Below are positions 30,238-39,716 of a DNA stretch of 64,000 nucleotides, in pieces. How positions within the stretch are numbered: position 1 is the stretch's first letter; every line of letters begins with the position of its first letter. Source of the DNA: Ponticaulis sp. (lineage in GTDB: Bacteria; Pseudomonadota; Alphaproteobacteria; Caulobacterales; Hyphomonadaceae); NCBI GenBank assembly GCA_002723155.1, contig PBNO01000008.1, positions 1 through 64,000 of the forward strand, read 5' to 3'. The position numbers and the translations under genes are program-made. The notes beneath the pieces were generated by a model. That model ran no database searches and was not told the DNA's origin. It saw only the letters and a list, made by a program, of their open reading frames with translations.

Positions 30238-31311
30238 TTATGATGCCATGAGTTCGTCCACCCGCTCCGGAGCGTTGGACTTGAATAGGGATGGTATGAG
30301 CTGGTCAGGTGCGATCTCGCCATTCACGATCTGGCAGACCGTTGCGCTGATCGGGGCGTCGAGTTCGAAGTCCGATATCAGCTTGCACGCATTGAGAACG
30401 CTACTGACACCTTCAAAGGTTTTGCTCTGCGTGCTGAACGCCGGATCGGCGAGTGAGCGACCAAAGCTGTAATTCCGCGATTGAGGGTCTGTACAGGTGA
30501 GGGCAAGGTCACCGGTACCAGCCACGCCAAGCAGGGTGGTTGCTGAGCCGCCCATGGCTTCTGCAAGAGATGCTGCTTCCTGAAGGCCCCGTGCCATAAT
30601 CGCGGCGCGAGTGTTTGAGCCGTGTCCAAGTCCATCGGCAAGACCGCAGGCGATGGCGATGATGTTTTTCATCAGGCCGCCAATCTGCGCGCCGACAAGG
30701 TCTTCGACAGGCTCAACCTGGAAGGACGGCGTGCTGAGGCGCGACGACATAAGCTCTGCGGTGGCCATATCACCAGCAAGTACAACCTGTGTCGGCTGAC
30801 CGGCTGCAACTTCAGCAGCAAAGCTCGGGCCAGACAGGAACATCGGCTCTGCGTGAGGAATATTGTCTGTAATGGTTTTGGTCAGAAGCTGGTTACGCTC
30901 CGGATCAAGGCCCTTCGTGCAGGATACGACAGGCGTACCTTCAGCAATGCGGTCGCAGATAGATAACGATACCAGCGGCAGAGCTTTTGAAGGCACGACG
31001 AGAAATACCGCGTCTGCGTCCGCGAGGGCTGTATCTATCGAGTGGGTCGGAATAATATTCTGCGGAAGCGTGATATCGCCGATGTATTTCCGGTTCCTAC
31101 GGGTTTTTGCCATTGCCAGCATTTGTGGCTCGTTTCTTCCCCACAACGTGACCTTCAGACCAGCGCGTGCGAATGCGATGGCCAACGCTGTTCCCCATGC
31201 TCCGGCTCCGAAAACGGCAACCGATTCCAGCTTTTGAGTGCGGGATTTGGTTGTGTCAGTGCGGAGGAAGTCTCTCAGGTCGAAGTTCAGCAATGTAGTC
31301 AGTCCTTTCAT
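30238..31311 (-). CDS. gpsA: NAD(P)-dependent glycerol-3-phosphate dehydrogenase
   Basis: 357 residues. Makes sn-glycerol 3-phosphate from dihydroxyacetone phosphate. The Rossmann motif VFGAGAWGTALAIAFARAG starts near residue 33. The GAQIGGLMKNIIAIACGLADGLGHGSNTRAA block contains the catalytic Lys and the C-terminal domain signature. The first 27-30 residues extend beyond usual GpsA length and no good ribosome site precedes the ATG, so the true start may be an alternative codon downstream. Placement at the head of the phosphatase-ggpS cluster supplies the acceptor substrate of GgpS, besides phospholipid synthesis. Confidence 0.92.
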   Translation of the reverse strand: MKGLTTLLNFDLRDFLRTDTTKSRTQKLESVAVFGAGAWGTALAIAFARAGLKVTLWGRNEPQMLAMAKTRRNRKYIGDITLPQNIIPTHSIDTALADADAVFLVVPSKALPLVSLSICDRIAEGTPVVSCTKGLDPERNQLLTKTITDNIPHAEPMFLSGPSFAAEVAAGQPTQVVLAGDMATAELMSSRLSTPSFQVEPVEDLVGAQIGGLMKNIIAIACGLADGLGHGSNTRAAIMARGLQEAASLAEAMGGSATTLLGVAGTGDLALTCTDPQSRNYSFGRSLADPAFSTQSKTFEGVSSVLNACKLISDFELDAPISATVCQIVNGEIAPDQLIPSLFKSNAPERVDELMAS

Positions 31312-31721
31312 GGAATTGGGGAAGTCGGGAAACGCACGTTCCTAGCTGGCGATAAGCTCCTGTTCAGAGGTTGGGGCGCACATGATCGAGCCCGCGTTAA
31401 GCGGACTGACAGGCGGCACAGTTGGAAGAAGAAAAAAACCAATCGGTGGGGCAGCAAACCGGGCCTTGTAACCGGCCTTGGTGTGCCCGCGCTTGAGAGC
31501 GTCGTGCGTTATTTTGCTGACGGCTAGGATTGGTCTCGCCTCACAGTTTCCGTTGAACTCAAGTCAACATAGTCTCAGGCGAGTGAGGGTTCCAAAATTC
31601 TCAGAAAATAGTTTCGGCCATGCTGCGTTTACCCAATTCGTGTGCAGCAAGGCTCAATATTCGGTCACTGAAAACTGGGGCGAGTTTTCCGAATAATGCG
31701 TATGCTCGAATCGTAGTTCTT
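31312..31721 (+). other. Intergenic stretch without recognised feature
   Basis: About 410 bases upstream of gpsA. I see no convincing ORF, tRNA or terminator. A short GTTGA/TCAAC inverted repeat at 31552-31568 is the only structure and is weak. The gpsA promoter must lie here on the minus strand, but I cannot pick a hexamer pair. Confidence 0.3.
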
Positions 31722-31789
31722 CAAAAAACTAAGGAAATCCGGCGAAATACTTCACCGTCACTTGAGGTGTGATCGGGGCATTTCGCCAG
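31722..31789 (-). terminator. Possible terminator of the DEAD-box helicase gene
   Basis: On the minus strand CTGGCGAAAT pairs with ATTTCGCCGG (10 bp, one wobble) across a 31-base loop containing an inner CACC/GGTG pair. A TTTTTT run follows about ten bases later. It begins 18 bases after the helicase stop. The large loop makes it less certain than a compact hairpin. Confidence 0.5.
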
Positions 31790-31806
31790 ATTTATAGAGT
31801 GCAGAA

Positions 31807-33705
31807 TTAGTCGCGAGACTCCTTCTTCGGGCTGCGCTTTTTTTCGCCATTTGGTCCGCGGGGCTTTTTCGGGCCTTTGCGAGCTGGCTTATCGTCAAAA
31901 TTGTTTTGAGCTGGGCGTTCACGACGCTCGCCGCGGTCGCTACGGCCGCCTCGATCGCCACGTTCTCTACGCGCAGGCCGCTCACGTGGGCCATCATCGC
32001 GGCGTTTCCCGCGGCGCTGTGACGGACCGCTATCATCCTGACGTGCGGTCATGTCTTCAGGACCTGAAACACGCTGAACATAGAGGCTCTTGTCGATGAT
32101 TTGCTCGGCGCCGGCACGATCCATTAGCTGAGCTGCTGCGTCCGGGCGGAGTTCGACATGGGTCTCGTTCGGGCTGATCCGGATTGAGCCAATCTGATCG
32201 CGAGAAAAGCCGCCGTTTTTGCAGAGCATAGGCACAAGCCATTTTGGATCTGCGCTTTGGCGTCGTCCGACACCCAGAGACACCCATTCGCCATTCTCGA
32301 AGTCGGAGCGTCCACGAGGACGGCGTTCTTCGCGGCGGTCGGCTGTGCGGCCATTGCGATCACGGCTTTTCTGAAGCCATTTGGAAGGATCGTCCGGTGT
32401 ATCGATATCTTCAGGCAGTGCCTGACCCGCGCGAGCGAGACGAACAAGTGCAGCGGCAAGCTGATGAGGTTCGAAGCGAGCCGTCAGAGCATTCACCAGA
32501 TCGCCCTCAGATTCGGATATGCCTTCTTCCAGAGCTGGGTGCGAGAGCACGCGCGCGTCCAGATTCTTGCGAATATCGTCTGTTGTCGGCGGAAGCGTCC
32601 AATTGCCCTTGATATCGGCGTCGCGCATAACGCGCTCTGCGCGGCGGCGTGCGCGTGTCGGGACGATGAGAACTGACGCACCTTTGCGCCCGGCGCGTCC
32701 TGTTCTGCCCGAACGGTGGAGCAGCGTCTCTTTGTTGCTCGGAAGGTCGGCGTGAATGACAAGATCGAGACCCGGCAGGTCAATGCCGCGTGCGGCGACG
32801 TCTGTTGCTACGCAGACCTTTGCTCGTCCATCCCGCATCGCCAGAAGTGCATTGCTGCGTTCTTTCTGGCTAAACTCACCTGACAGCGCGACAACCGGGA
32901 AGCCGCGGTTGTTCAGGCGCGCAGTCAGCTTGTTCACGCCATCACGTCGCGAACAGAAGACGAGTGCATTCGGCGCATCATGATAGAGGAGGAGGTTGAT
33001 GACAGCCTTCTCCACGTCTTCAGGGGCAACGACAACAGCGCTATAATCAATGTCGATGTGCTGCTCACGAGCGGAGATTGTGTTCAGACGCATCGCGTCG
33101 TTCTGATAGTTCTCAGCGAGGCGGGCAATTGGCTTGGATACCGTGGCAGAGAACAGAAGCGTGCGGCGTTCTTCCGGCGCGGCTTCCAGAATCTCTTCCA
33201 GTTCTTCGCGGAAGCCCATATTGAGCATTTCGTCAGCTTCATCGAGGACGACTGCGCGCAGGCTGTCCATAACCAGAGAGCCACGCGAGATGTGATCGAC
33301 GAGACGACCCGGCGTACCAACCACGATATGCGGGTTGCGCGAGAGCGCCCGGCGCTCATCGCGCATATCCATGCCGCCAATACATGATGCGATCTGGCCG
33401 CCTGCTGGCTCGTAAAGCCATTCCAGTTCTTTGCGGACCTGTAGCGCGAGTTCGCGGGTTGGTGCGATAATCAATGCCAGCGGGGAATCAGATACGCCCA
33501 GAACATCAGCGTCATCCAGAAGAGAGCTGGCGAGTGCGAGACCGAATGCGACCGTTTTGCCTGAACCTGTTTGAGCCGATACCAGCAGGTCGCGTTCTCC
33601 AATCTCTGGAGAGAGAACTGCTTCCTGAACCGGTGTGAGGGTATCAAAGCCTTTTTTCTGCAAAGCCGCGGCAAGAGGCGCTGCAATCTGCATTTCTGCG
33701 GACAT
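31807..33705 (-). CDS. DEAD-box ATP-dependent RNA helicase (DeaD/CsdA-like)
   Basis: 632 residues. Helicase core: Q-motif region and Walker A AQTGSGKT, PTRELA, TPGRLVDHI, DEAD box VLDEADEMLNMGF, FSATVSKP, and HRSGRTGRAGRKG. A DbpA-type RNA-binding domain follows (EWVSLGVGRRQSADPKWLVPM onward), then a basic Arg/Gly/Asp-rich tail of about 80 residues, likely a disordered RNA-binding extension. Members assist ribosome assembly and mRNA unfolding, often in the cold. I start at the Met at 33705 (MSAEMQIAAPLAAAL); 12 upstream residues to 33741 are not conserved-looking. Confidence 0.92.
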   Translation of the reverse strand: MSAEMQIAAPLAAALQKKGFDTLTPVQEAVLSPEIGERDLLVSAQTGSGKTVAFGLALASSLLDDADVLGVSDSPLALIIAPTRELALQVRKELEWLYEPAGGQIASCIGGMDMRDERRALSRNPHIVVGTPGRLVDHISRGSLVMDSLRAVVLDEADEMLNMGFREELEEILEAAPEERRTLLFSATVSKPIARLAENYQNDAMRLNTISAREQHIDIDYSAVVVAPEDVEKAVINLLLYHDAPNALVFCSRRDGVNKLTARLNNRGFPVVALSGEFSQKERSNALLAMRDGRAKVCVATDVAARGIDLPGLDLVIHADLPSNKETLLHRSGRTGRAGRKGASVLIVPTRARRRAERVMRDADIKGNWTLPPTTDDIRKNLDARVLSHPALEEGISESEGDLVNALTARFEPHQLAAALVRLARAGQALPEDIDTPDDPSKWLQKSRDRNGRTADRREERRPRGRSDFENGEWVSLGVGRRQSADPKWLVPMLCKNGGFSRDQIGSIRISPNETHVELRPDAAAQLMDRAGAEQIIDKSLYVQRVSGPEDMTARQDDSGPSQRRGKRRDDGPRERPARRERGDRGGRSDRGERRERPAQNNFDDKPARKGPKKPRGPNGEKKRSPKKESRD

Positions 33706-33842
33706 ATATAATCTTTCGAAGAGCGGAAAAACCTGACGCAATCAGTGCGAAACACAGGCTCCGAGCGGCCCTCATACGCTGTTTAGCCGAAATTTCCAAC
33801 CTTGGATGTGATTTTCAGCATTTAAAGCGGGTTTGGGCGAAA

Positions 33843-34643
33843 TCAGACGGGCTCAACCGCGTCCAGAATGTGGAGAATGCTCTTTCGAAGAATCTCCGGT
33901 GAAACGGGCTTCTTCAGAAAGCGGTCGGCACCGTTCAGAAGAGCAGATTGCATGGCCTGATGGTCTTGTTCGTTGGTGAAGAAGATCATCGGTGTATCCT
34001 TGCGCAGCGGGCTGGCGCCGTTGCGAACACATTGAAGCAGCTCAAGACCAGAGACAGGCTGCATTTCCCAGTCTGTGATGATGATGTCCGGCTGGGTAGC
34101 GCTGGCGCGATTCAGGAGCGCCAGACCGGAGTCCGTTGTCTCGATCTGTGTGATGCCCAGATTTTCAAGCGTGGCACGCATCACCGCCTGAACATGCTTG
34201 TCATCATCGGCAAGAATGACTTTCAGCTCGGAGAAACGGTCGTCCGTCTTCATACCGTCGGCTGAACTATCATCATCCTCAGACATGATTTGGAGGACGC
34301 GCGAATTGTCAGGTGTGATCTCGTCAAGCGCAGGCGCGAGCTCTTTGAGCGTATCGGACGCTTCAGTGAGCGCTTGAGAGATAGCGAAATCATTCTTTGT
34401 CAGCGCCTTGCGAAGCTTCTTGTCGATCTTGGCAATCGACGTGCCAAATTTGCGAAACCCCATACAGTGCGCGGCACCCGCCATACGGTGAAGCTCAGCA
34501 CTGAGATTGGTCGCAACAACATCCGGAGATGCGGTGCTGAAATTTCCGTATGCCGCAAGCGTGTTCAGGCTTTCAAACTGATCTCTGATCGACTCGCAAT
34601 AGCGCGAGACGATTGGAATGAAGCGATCAATATATCTGGTCAT
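33843..34643 (-). CDS. HPt-receiver fusion protein 1
   Basis: 266 residues: N-terminal histidine phosphotransfer domain (phospho-accepting His52 in ELHRMAGAAHCMGF), then a receiver domain from about residue 140 (VILADDD acidic cluster, phospho-acceptor Asp191 in IIITDWEMQP, Lys in LKKPVSPE). There is no output domain. It is paralogous to the genes at 34688-35542 and 39717-40544, all sharing HRMAG-x-A-x-CMG in the HPt part, TDW-x-M-x-P in the receiver and a Tyr-Cys pair near residue 15. It follows HPt-receiver 2 by 44 bases on the same strand. Probably an intermediate or terminal phosphorelay protein fed by the kinase at 35792. Confidence 0.85.
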   Translation of the reverse strand: MTRYIDRFIPIVSRYCESIRDQFESLNTLAAYGNFSTASPDVVATNLSAELHRMAGAAHCMGFRKFGTSIAKIDKKLRKALTKNDFAISQALTEASDTLKELAPALDEITPDNSRVLQIMSEDDDSSADGMKTDDRFSELKVILADDDKHVQAVMRATLENLGITQIETTDSGLALLNRASATQPDIIITDWEMQPVSGLELLQCVRNGASPLRKDTPMIFFTNEQDHQAMQSALLNGADRFLKKPVSPEILRKSILHILDAVEPV

Positions 34644-34687
34644 GTTGATTCAGCTTTGTTTGGAATGCCTGAGCGCGTCTGGTCAGC

Positions 34688-35542
34688 TCAGGCTACAGCG
34701 TTGAGTTTCTTGCGGATAAGGTACTTCTTCTCGACGGTTTGTGCGATGGCCGTCCAGATGGCGTTAGGTAGAACAGGTTTGGTAAGCACTTTGTTAGCGC
34801 CGCTGCGGGACAGGAAACGCTGTTGGGCTTTTTCTTTCTCGGACGTGAAGAAGATCACAGGTGTGTTTTCATCGACCGAGACTTTGCCCCCGCGGATCAG
34901 TTGGAGCAGTTCATGACCGTCCAGCGGTTCCATATGCCAGTCCGTGATGATCAGAGTTGGCTGAAAGGTATGCAGCAAAGGCAGAACTTCAGAGCCTGAA
35001 TTGGCGACGATAACGTTCTCGCAGCCCATGCCCTTAATGCATGTTTCAACCATTTCCTGAACGTGCGAGTCGTCCTCTGCGATCAGAATGCGCTCCTTCG
35101 CCAGAATACGTTGAAGAGATCCTGTCACTTCTGCGGAATTGGTGACGCCAACATCGCACGCTTCATCGAAGCTGCTCAGGTTCAGGCGCTGGAGAAGCTT
35201 GGAACGGGCAGGGTTCAGGTTGGACGAGAAGTCTTCCATATTGCGGACTTCTGCGCGGATGGATGTCAAAGACGTCACCAGCTCATCTTGCGGCATGGTA
35301 TCAGCCTTTTTAAGCCGGCTGGCAAAGTCGTCGAACGCGCGGCCGATGTCTTTATAGCCCATGCAGTGCGCGGCACCTGCCATGCGGTGAACAAGACCAA
35401 ATACATCGCTGGCCCTCTCGCTGGAAATACTGCGGGCTTCCAGAGCATGATCGAGTGTTTCTGAAAGCTCTCGCAACTGCCTTGAAAAATCAGCGCAATA
35501 GTGTGAGATCAAGGTTTCCAGTTTTGATGTTATCTGATCCAT
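34688..35542 (-). CDS. HPt-receiver fusion protein 2
   Basis: 284 residues with the same order as its neighbour: HPt (His52 in LVHRMAGAAHCMGY), a linker of about 85 residues, then a receiver (ILIAEDDSHVQEMV, acceptor Asp in LIITDWHMEP, conserved Lys in LTKPVLP). No output domain. A GGGAGG ribosome site precedes the ATG. The gene is divergent from the histidine kinase across a 249-bp shared upstream region and is followed by HPt-receiver 1, so the cluster forms two divergent units. Confidence 0.85.
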   Translation of the reverse strand: MDQITSKLETLISHYCADFSRQLRELSETLDHALEARSISSERASDVFGLVHRMAGAAHCMGYKDIGRAFDDFASRLKKADTMPQDELVTSLTSIRAEVRNMEDFSSNLNPARSKLLQRLNLSSFDEACDVGVTNSAEVTGSLQRILAKERILIAEDDSHVQEMVETCIKGMGCENVIVANSGSEVLPLLHTFQPTLIITDWHMEPLDGHELLQLIRGGKVSVDENTPVIFFTSEKEKAQQRFLSRSGANKVLTKPVLPNAIWTAIAQTVEKKYLIRKKLNAVA

Positions 35543-35791
35543 ACGGCAGCCTCCCTGATTGAGTGCGACCTGAGGTTAGTTCTAATTCGTTAATTGAACT
35601 GACGATCTCGTTGAGATTTTTGCTTCAACATGTCTGTACTTTATTAATTAACATCCTGTTTCCGGTCAGGCTTTCCTTAAAGTCCGCGCAAATAGCCGCA
35701 AACTTTTTGATCTGCTTAACTCGCTATTAGGTTTCCAGAGGTCGGTGTTAACCAGTTCATGTCACTCTCGTCTCGTTAAGATGAGGAAGCT
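35543..35791 (+). promoter_or_regulatory. Divergent regulatory region with a CtrA-like half match
   Basis: A+T-rich 249-bp spacer serving both the HPt-receiver pair (minus) and the kinase unit (plus). TTAA-CTCGCTA-TTAG at 35716-35730 resembles the CtrA box TTAA-N7-TTAA with one mismatch. Other TTAA words occur at 35591 and 35645. No strong vegetative promoter is evident. CtrA control is only a suggestion. Confidence 0.3.
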
Positions 35792-38700
35792 ATGGCTTTG
35801 ACATACCTGAAACAGCTCTCATTGCGTACGAAGATCGTTGTATTGTCGGCGATTTTTGCGCTGATGTCTTGTTCGTTGATCATCTGGCAGGGGGCTTTGC
35901 GCGCCCATGATCTGTCCGTGGCGAATGCGCAGACATTATTGCGGTCGGAAGCGCAGAAACTTGCTGTTCAGGTTGAGAGTGAGCTTGAGTTCATCGTTGA
36001 AGAGCTCAATTTCGTCGTACGAACGCCACCGATCCAAGGCATTATCCGTAGTCAACGCAATGACGGTGTCGATCCGCTTGACGGGTCTACAACGGAGCTC
36101 TGGCGCGCGCGCCTGGAGCAAATTTTCACCGCGATGATGGTCAACCAGTCATATTACAGTCAGTTGCGATATATCGGTGTTGCGAATAACGGGCGTGAAA
36201 TCGTCAGAGTCGATCAGTCCGGCAGTTTGCGTTGGTCGGTTGATGAAGCTGATCTTCAGGAGAAGGGAGGCGAGCCATACATGATGGATGCGATCTCGCT
36301 CGACCCTGATGAGGTGCGGCTTGGTGATATTAGTCTCAACCGGGAACACGGGGAGATTGATCCGCGTCGCATCCCGACTATGCGTGTGATGACGCCAATT
36401 TTTGACCAGAATGATCAGTTGTTTGGTGTCGTCGTAGCGAACGTCAACATTGAGCGTCTGATGGCTCATACATTCAACGAGGCGCGGCCTGGATATCCCG
36501 CTGTTGTCATCAGCGATAACGGTGAAGTCTTCGAGTACGATCCTGTGCGGCAACAAAGCAGGATGTATTTTACCACAGATCAATCCAGTCTCTATTCCGT
36601 CATCTCAGGTTTTGAGGCAGGTCCTCTAATGGATCAAACAATTGAGACGGACGGCCTTGCAGGTGTTCGTCTTGCGGTTTCCGACTTTGGTGGCGCGACG
36701 GGGCTCTCTTTTGATGTTGCTGTTCTCACTCGCTGGGAGGCTTTAGGCGCGGGCTGGAGTAATATTCTGTCAGAAAGCTCACTTCTGGCGCTTCTGGCGC
36801 TTTTGATCGGTGTTGGTTTGGTCGCGCTTTTTGCCGGATATCTCACCGAACCTCTTCAGAGAATTACGACGCAGGTAAAAGATTTTGGGATTGGACAGCT
36901 CAATCAGGAGCTCGTGCTGCCCGTTGAGGCGCCCGGTGAAATTGGAAAGCTCGCGCGTGCGTTCTCAAGACTCGTAACGGACCTTCAGGACAATCAGGCG
37001 CGAACCGAGAATATTGTCGCGCACTCGGTCGATGGGATGATTGTCATCAATGAGGTTGGTGAGATCGTGTCCTTTAATCGGGCTGCAGAGAAGATTTTCG
37101 ACTATCAGCGGTCCGAAGTCATCGGGCGGAACGTCAAAATTCTGATGCCGACGCAGGATGCGCAGAAGCATGATCAGTATCTGGATTTTTACCGGTATCG
37201 CGGTGAAGCATCAGTGATTGGCAAGGGGCGTGAGATTACTGCGGTAAAAAAGGGCGGCGACGAATTCTATGTCGAAATGTCGGTCAGTGAGTTCTACCAG
37301 GGGGAAACACGCTATTTTGGCGCCACCGTACGCGACATTAGCGAGCAACGTCGTGCGAAGATTGAGCTTCTTCGTCAGAAGGAGACACTGGAGTTTGCGC
37401 TTGACGGTGGTGGTCTGGGTATCTGGCAATGGAATATACCGGGCGAGCGTTTCGAATTCTGCGCTCGCGCGTCTGGTATGGTTGGGCTTACGCCAGCTAC
37501 TATGAATCGCCCGAATTTTGACTGGTATGAACTGGTCGATCCGTCACAACGTGAGCGCGTTATCGACAGTTTGCTGAATTATGTGCGCGGTATTGCGGAG
37601 CGCACTCAGTTGGAATTTCGTATGCTCCATACTGACGGTCATTATGTCTGGGTACAGCATACGTTCAAAGTGTCTCGCAGAGACTCTCTTGGGGTGCCGG
37701 TCGAGGTCGTCGGCATTCAGCAGGATATCACCGATCGTAAGCGTCACGAGTTGGCCTTGGAAGAGCGTACAGACAAGCTTGAATTGGCGGAATCGGTTGC
37801 TGAGATGGGGCATTGGAGCGTGGACCTCAGAACCAACAAACTTCATTGGTCGGAAGGTGTATTTCGAATCTACGGTATTGACCCGGAATGGGGGGAGCCG
37901 GAACTGGAAGATGCTATCGAGTTTTATCACCCTGATGACAGAGCAGTAGTCGAAGCCGCCGTTAATTCAGCCATTGAAGAAAATAAGCCTTTTGAGTTTC
38001 AGTTACGCGTTGTTCGCGGCGACGGAGAAATTCGTCATGTGATTTCTCGTGGTGAATTAAAGGAGGGGTCGGATGATGACGAGCGCGTACTCTTCGGTAT
38101 TTTCCAGGATGTGAGCGAAAAGGTCGAAGCGGAGCTTCAGATCAAGGAAAGTGAAAAGAAAATCCGCACAATGATGAACAGCATTGTTGACGGTGTTGTG
38201 ACCGTGAACAGCGAGAATATCATTGAGGACTGTAACCCGGCCTTCGCGAAAATATTCGGGTACGACAAAGACGAGTTGATAGGAGTAAGTCTGACAACCG
38301 TCATACCTCCGGAATATCGGGAACCCCACCTTTCCAGTCTGGAAGAAGCGGTGGAAACGGGTGATTCAGCGTTGTTCGATAAAACACTGGAGCGTCTCGG
38401 ACTTCATAAATCAGGAGAAACGATTCCGCTTGAAGTGGCGGTTAGCCGTTCTCGAGCGGCAGGTCGCTTCCTCTTCTTTGGCATTGCCCGGGATATCTCT
38501 GAGCGTAAGAAAATGGAGACGTTGAAGAACGATTTTGTTTCTACGGTAAACCACGAACTTCGTACGCCGCTCACGTCTGTTTATGGCTCATTGGACCTGC
38601 TTCAGAAGCTTGCGAAAGATCAGCTTGATGAACGTTGTCAGCGCCTTGTTACGCTCGCTCACCAGGGGTGCGGGCGTCTAAGCTCACTCGTGAATGATAT

Positions 38701-39244
38701 TCTTGATCTTGAGAAGATCGCTGCCGGCAAGATGGAATATCTGATGGAAGATGTTCGGCTCGAGCCGCTGATTGACGACATTGTCGAGCGTCATGAGGCG
38801 CTGGCTGATCGCTTTGGAGTGACCTTCAAGATCGAACACGCGGAAACGGATACGCTGGTAAATCTCGACGCGAGCCGCTTCAATCAGGCGCTGGTTAATC
38901 TCATGTCCAACGCCGCGAAATTCTCTCCAATGGAGGGCGAGGTCGTTATTCGAAGCGAGTTGATTGAGACGGGTAAGATCAGAGTGTCGGTTCAGGATCA
39001 CGGTCCCGGTATTCCTGCCGGCTTCCGCGACCGGATTTTTGAGCGCTTCGCCCAGGCAGACCGCAAGGCAACGCAGAAGAATGCGAGCGGTAGCGGGCTC
39101 GGCCTTAATATCACCAAGTCTATTATTGAAGCCTTTGGCGGTGAGGTCGATTTCGAGACTGCCGAAGGCGAAGGAACGACATTCTACATGGACATTCCGG
39201 TGAAAGCCCAATCCAACCTGACGTATCTGACGCAGGCCTCTTAA
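35792..39244 (+). CDS. Membrane-bound multi-PAS sensor histidine kinase with FixL-like PAS
   Basis: 1150 residues. Membrane segments near residues 12-32 and 329-351 flank a large periplasmic sensor region. HAMP follows at about 352-405, then four PAS modules (about 405-520, 530-650, 655-785, 790-905). HisKA has phospho-accepting His921 in NHELRTPLTSVYGSLDLL. HATPase_c has NLMSNAAKFSP, DHGPGIP and GSGLGLNI. PAS1 matches FixL in pattern, with MPTQDAQKHDQY and VIGKGRE placing His460 and Arg480 exactly 20 residues apart, as in FixL His200/Arg220. There is no fused receiver. It is co-oriented with a stand-alone receiver and HPt-receiver 3. Stimulus unknown; oxygen or another heme ligand is one possibility. 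Confidence 0.9.
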   Translation: MALTYLKQLSLRTKIVVLSAIFALMSCSLIIWQGALRAHDLSVANAQTLLRSEAQKLAVQVESELEFIVEELNFVVRTPPIQGIIRSQRNDGVDPLDGSTTELWRARLEQIFTAMMVNQSYYSQLRYIGVANNGREIVRVDQSGSLRWSVDEADLQEKGGEPYMMDAISLDPDEVRLGDISLNREHGEIDPRRIPTMRVMTPIFDQNDQLFGVVVANVNIERLMAHTFNEARPGYPAVVISDNGEVFEYDPVRQQSRMYFTTDQSSLYSVISGFEAGPLMDQTIETDGLAGVRLAVSDFGGATGLSFDVAVLTRWEALGAGWSNILSESSLLALLALLIGVGLVALFAGYLTEPLQRITTQVKDFGIGQLNQELVLPVEAPGEIGKLARAFSRLVTDLQDNQARTENIVAHSVDGMIVINEVGEIVSFNRAAEKIFDYQRSEVIGRNVKILMPTQDAQKHDQYLDFYRYRGEASVIGKGREITAVKKGGDEFYVEMSVSEFYQGETRYFGATVRDISEQRRAKIELLRQKETLEFALDGGGLGIWQWNIPGERFEFCARASGMVGLTPATMNRPNFDWYELVDPSQRERVIDSLLNYVRGIAERTQLEFRMLHTDGHYVWVQHTFKVSRRDSLGVPVEVVGIQQDITDRKRHELALEERTDKLELAESVAEMGHWSVDLRTNKLHWSEGVFRIYGIDPEWGEPELEDAIEFYHPDDRAVVEAAVNSAIEENKPFEFQLRVVRGDGEIRHVISRGELKEGSDDDERVLFGIFQDVSEKVEAELQIKESEKKIRTMMNSIVDGVVTVNSENIIEDCNPAFAKIFGYDKDELIGVSLTTVIPPEYREPHLSSLEEAVETGDSALFDKTLERLGLHKSGETIPLEVAVSRSRAAGRFLFFGIARDISERKKMETLKNDFVSTVNHELRTPLTSVYGSLDLLQKLAKDQLDERCQRLVTLAHQGCGRLSSLVNDILDLEKIAAGKMEYLMEDVRLEPLIDDIVERHEALADRFGVTFKIEHAETDTLVNLDASRFNQALVNLMSNAAKFSPMEGEVVIRSELIETGKIRVSVQDHGPGIPAGFRDRIFERFAQADRKATQKNASGSGLGLNITKSIIEAFGGEVDFETAEGEGTTFYMDIPVKAQSNLTYLTQAS

Positions 39245-39277
39245 GGCCGGACCGAATAACCAAGGAGATTTCCGAAG

Positions 39278-39694
39278 ATGAAACCCCTGAGCAAAATTCT
39301 GTATCTGGAAGACGATCCGCACATTTCGGAGATCGCATTGATCGCACTTCGGGATATTGCAGGCTTTGACGTGCATCACTGCGGAAAAGGACAAGATGCA
39401 ATCAATAGTTTTACCGAATTTCAACCGGATATGCTTCTACTCGACGTGATGCTGCCTGATCTCGATGGGCCGCAGGTTCTGGAAGCAATCCGAAAACTTG
39501 ATGGTGGCAAGTCAGTTCCTGCTATCTTTATGACGGCAAAAGCCCAGAAGCATGAGCAGGATGCGTACATGCAGCAGGGCGCTATCTCCGTCATAGTGAA
39601 ACCATTTGATGCGCTCACGCTTGGTGAAACGCTTCAATCACTGTGGTCGTCACGCGGTAGTCAGTCTGCCGGAGAGGCGCACCTCGTCTCATAG
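39278..39694 (+). CDS. Single-domain response regulator
   Basis: 138-residue stand-alone receiver: acidic pair in YLEDDPHISE, phospho-acceptor Asp56 in MLLLDVMLPDLDGPQ, Thr in FMTAKAQKHE and Lys in IVKPFDALTLGE. No output domain. It lies 33 bases after the kinase and 22 bases before HPt-receiver 3, all plus strand. Because the kinase has no receiver of its own, this protein is the natural first acceptor that could pass phosphate to the HPt domains. Confidence 0.9.
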   Translation: MKPLSKILYLEDDPHISEIALIALRDIAGFDVHHCGKGQDAINSFTEFQPDMLLLDVMLPDLDGPQVLEAIRKLDGGKSVPAIFMTAKAQKHEQDAYMQQGAISVIVKPFDALTLGETLQSLWSSRGSQSAGEAHLVS

Positions 39695-39716
39695 GCTCAG
39701 GATCCAGGAGGCCGCC

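Noticed and set aside
31552..31568. GTTGA-N7-TCAAC palindrome as a regulator site for gpsA
   Set aside because: Only five-base arms, about 240 bases from the start, and no second copy; chance is adequate explanation.
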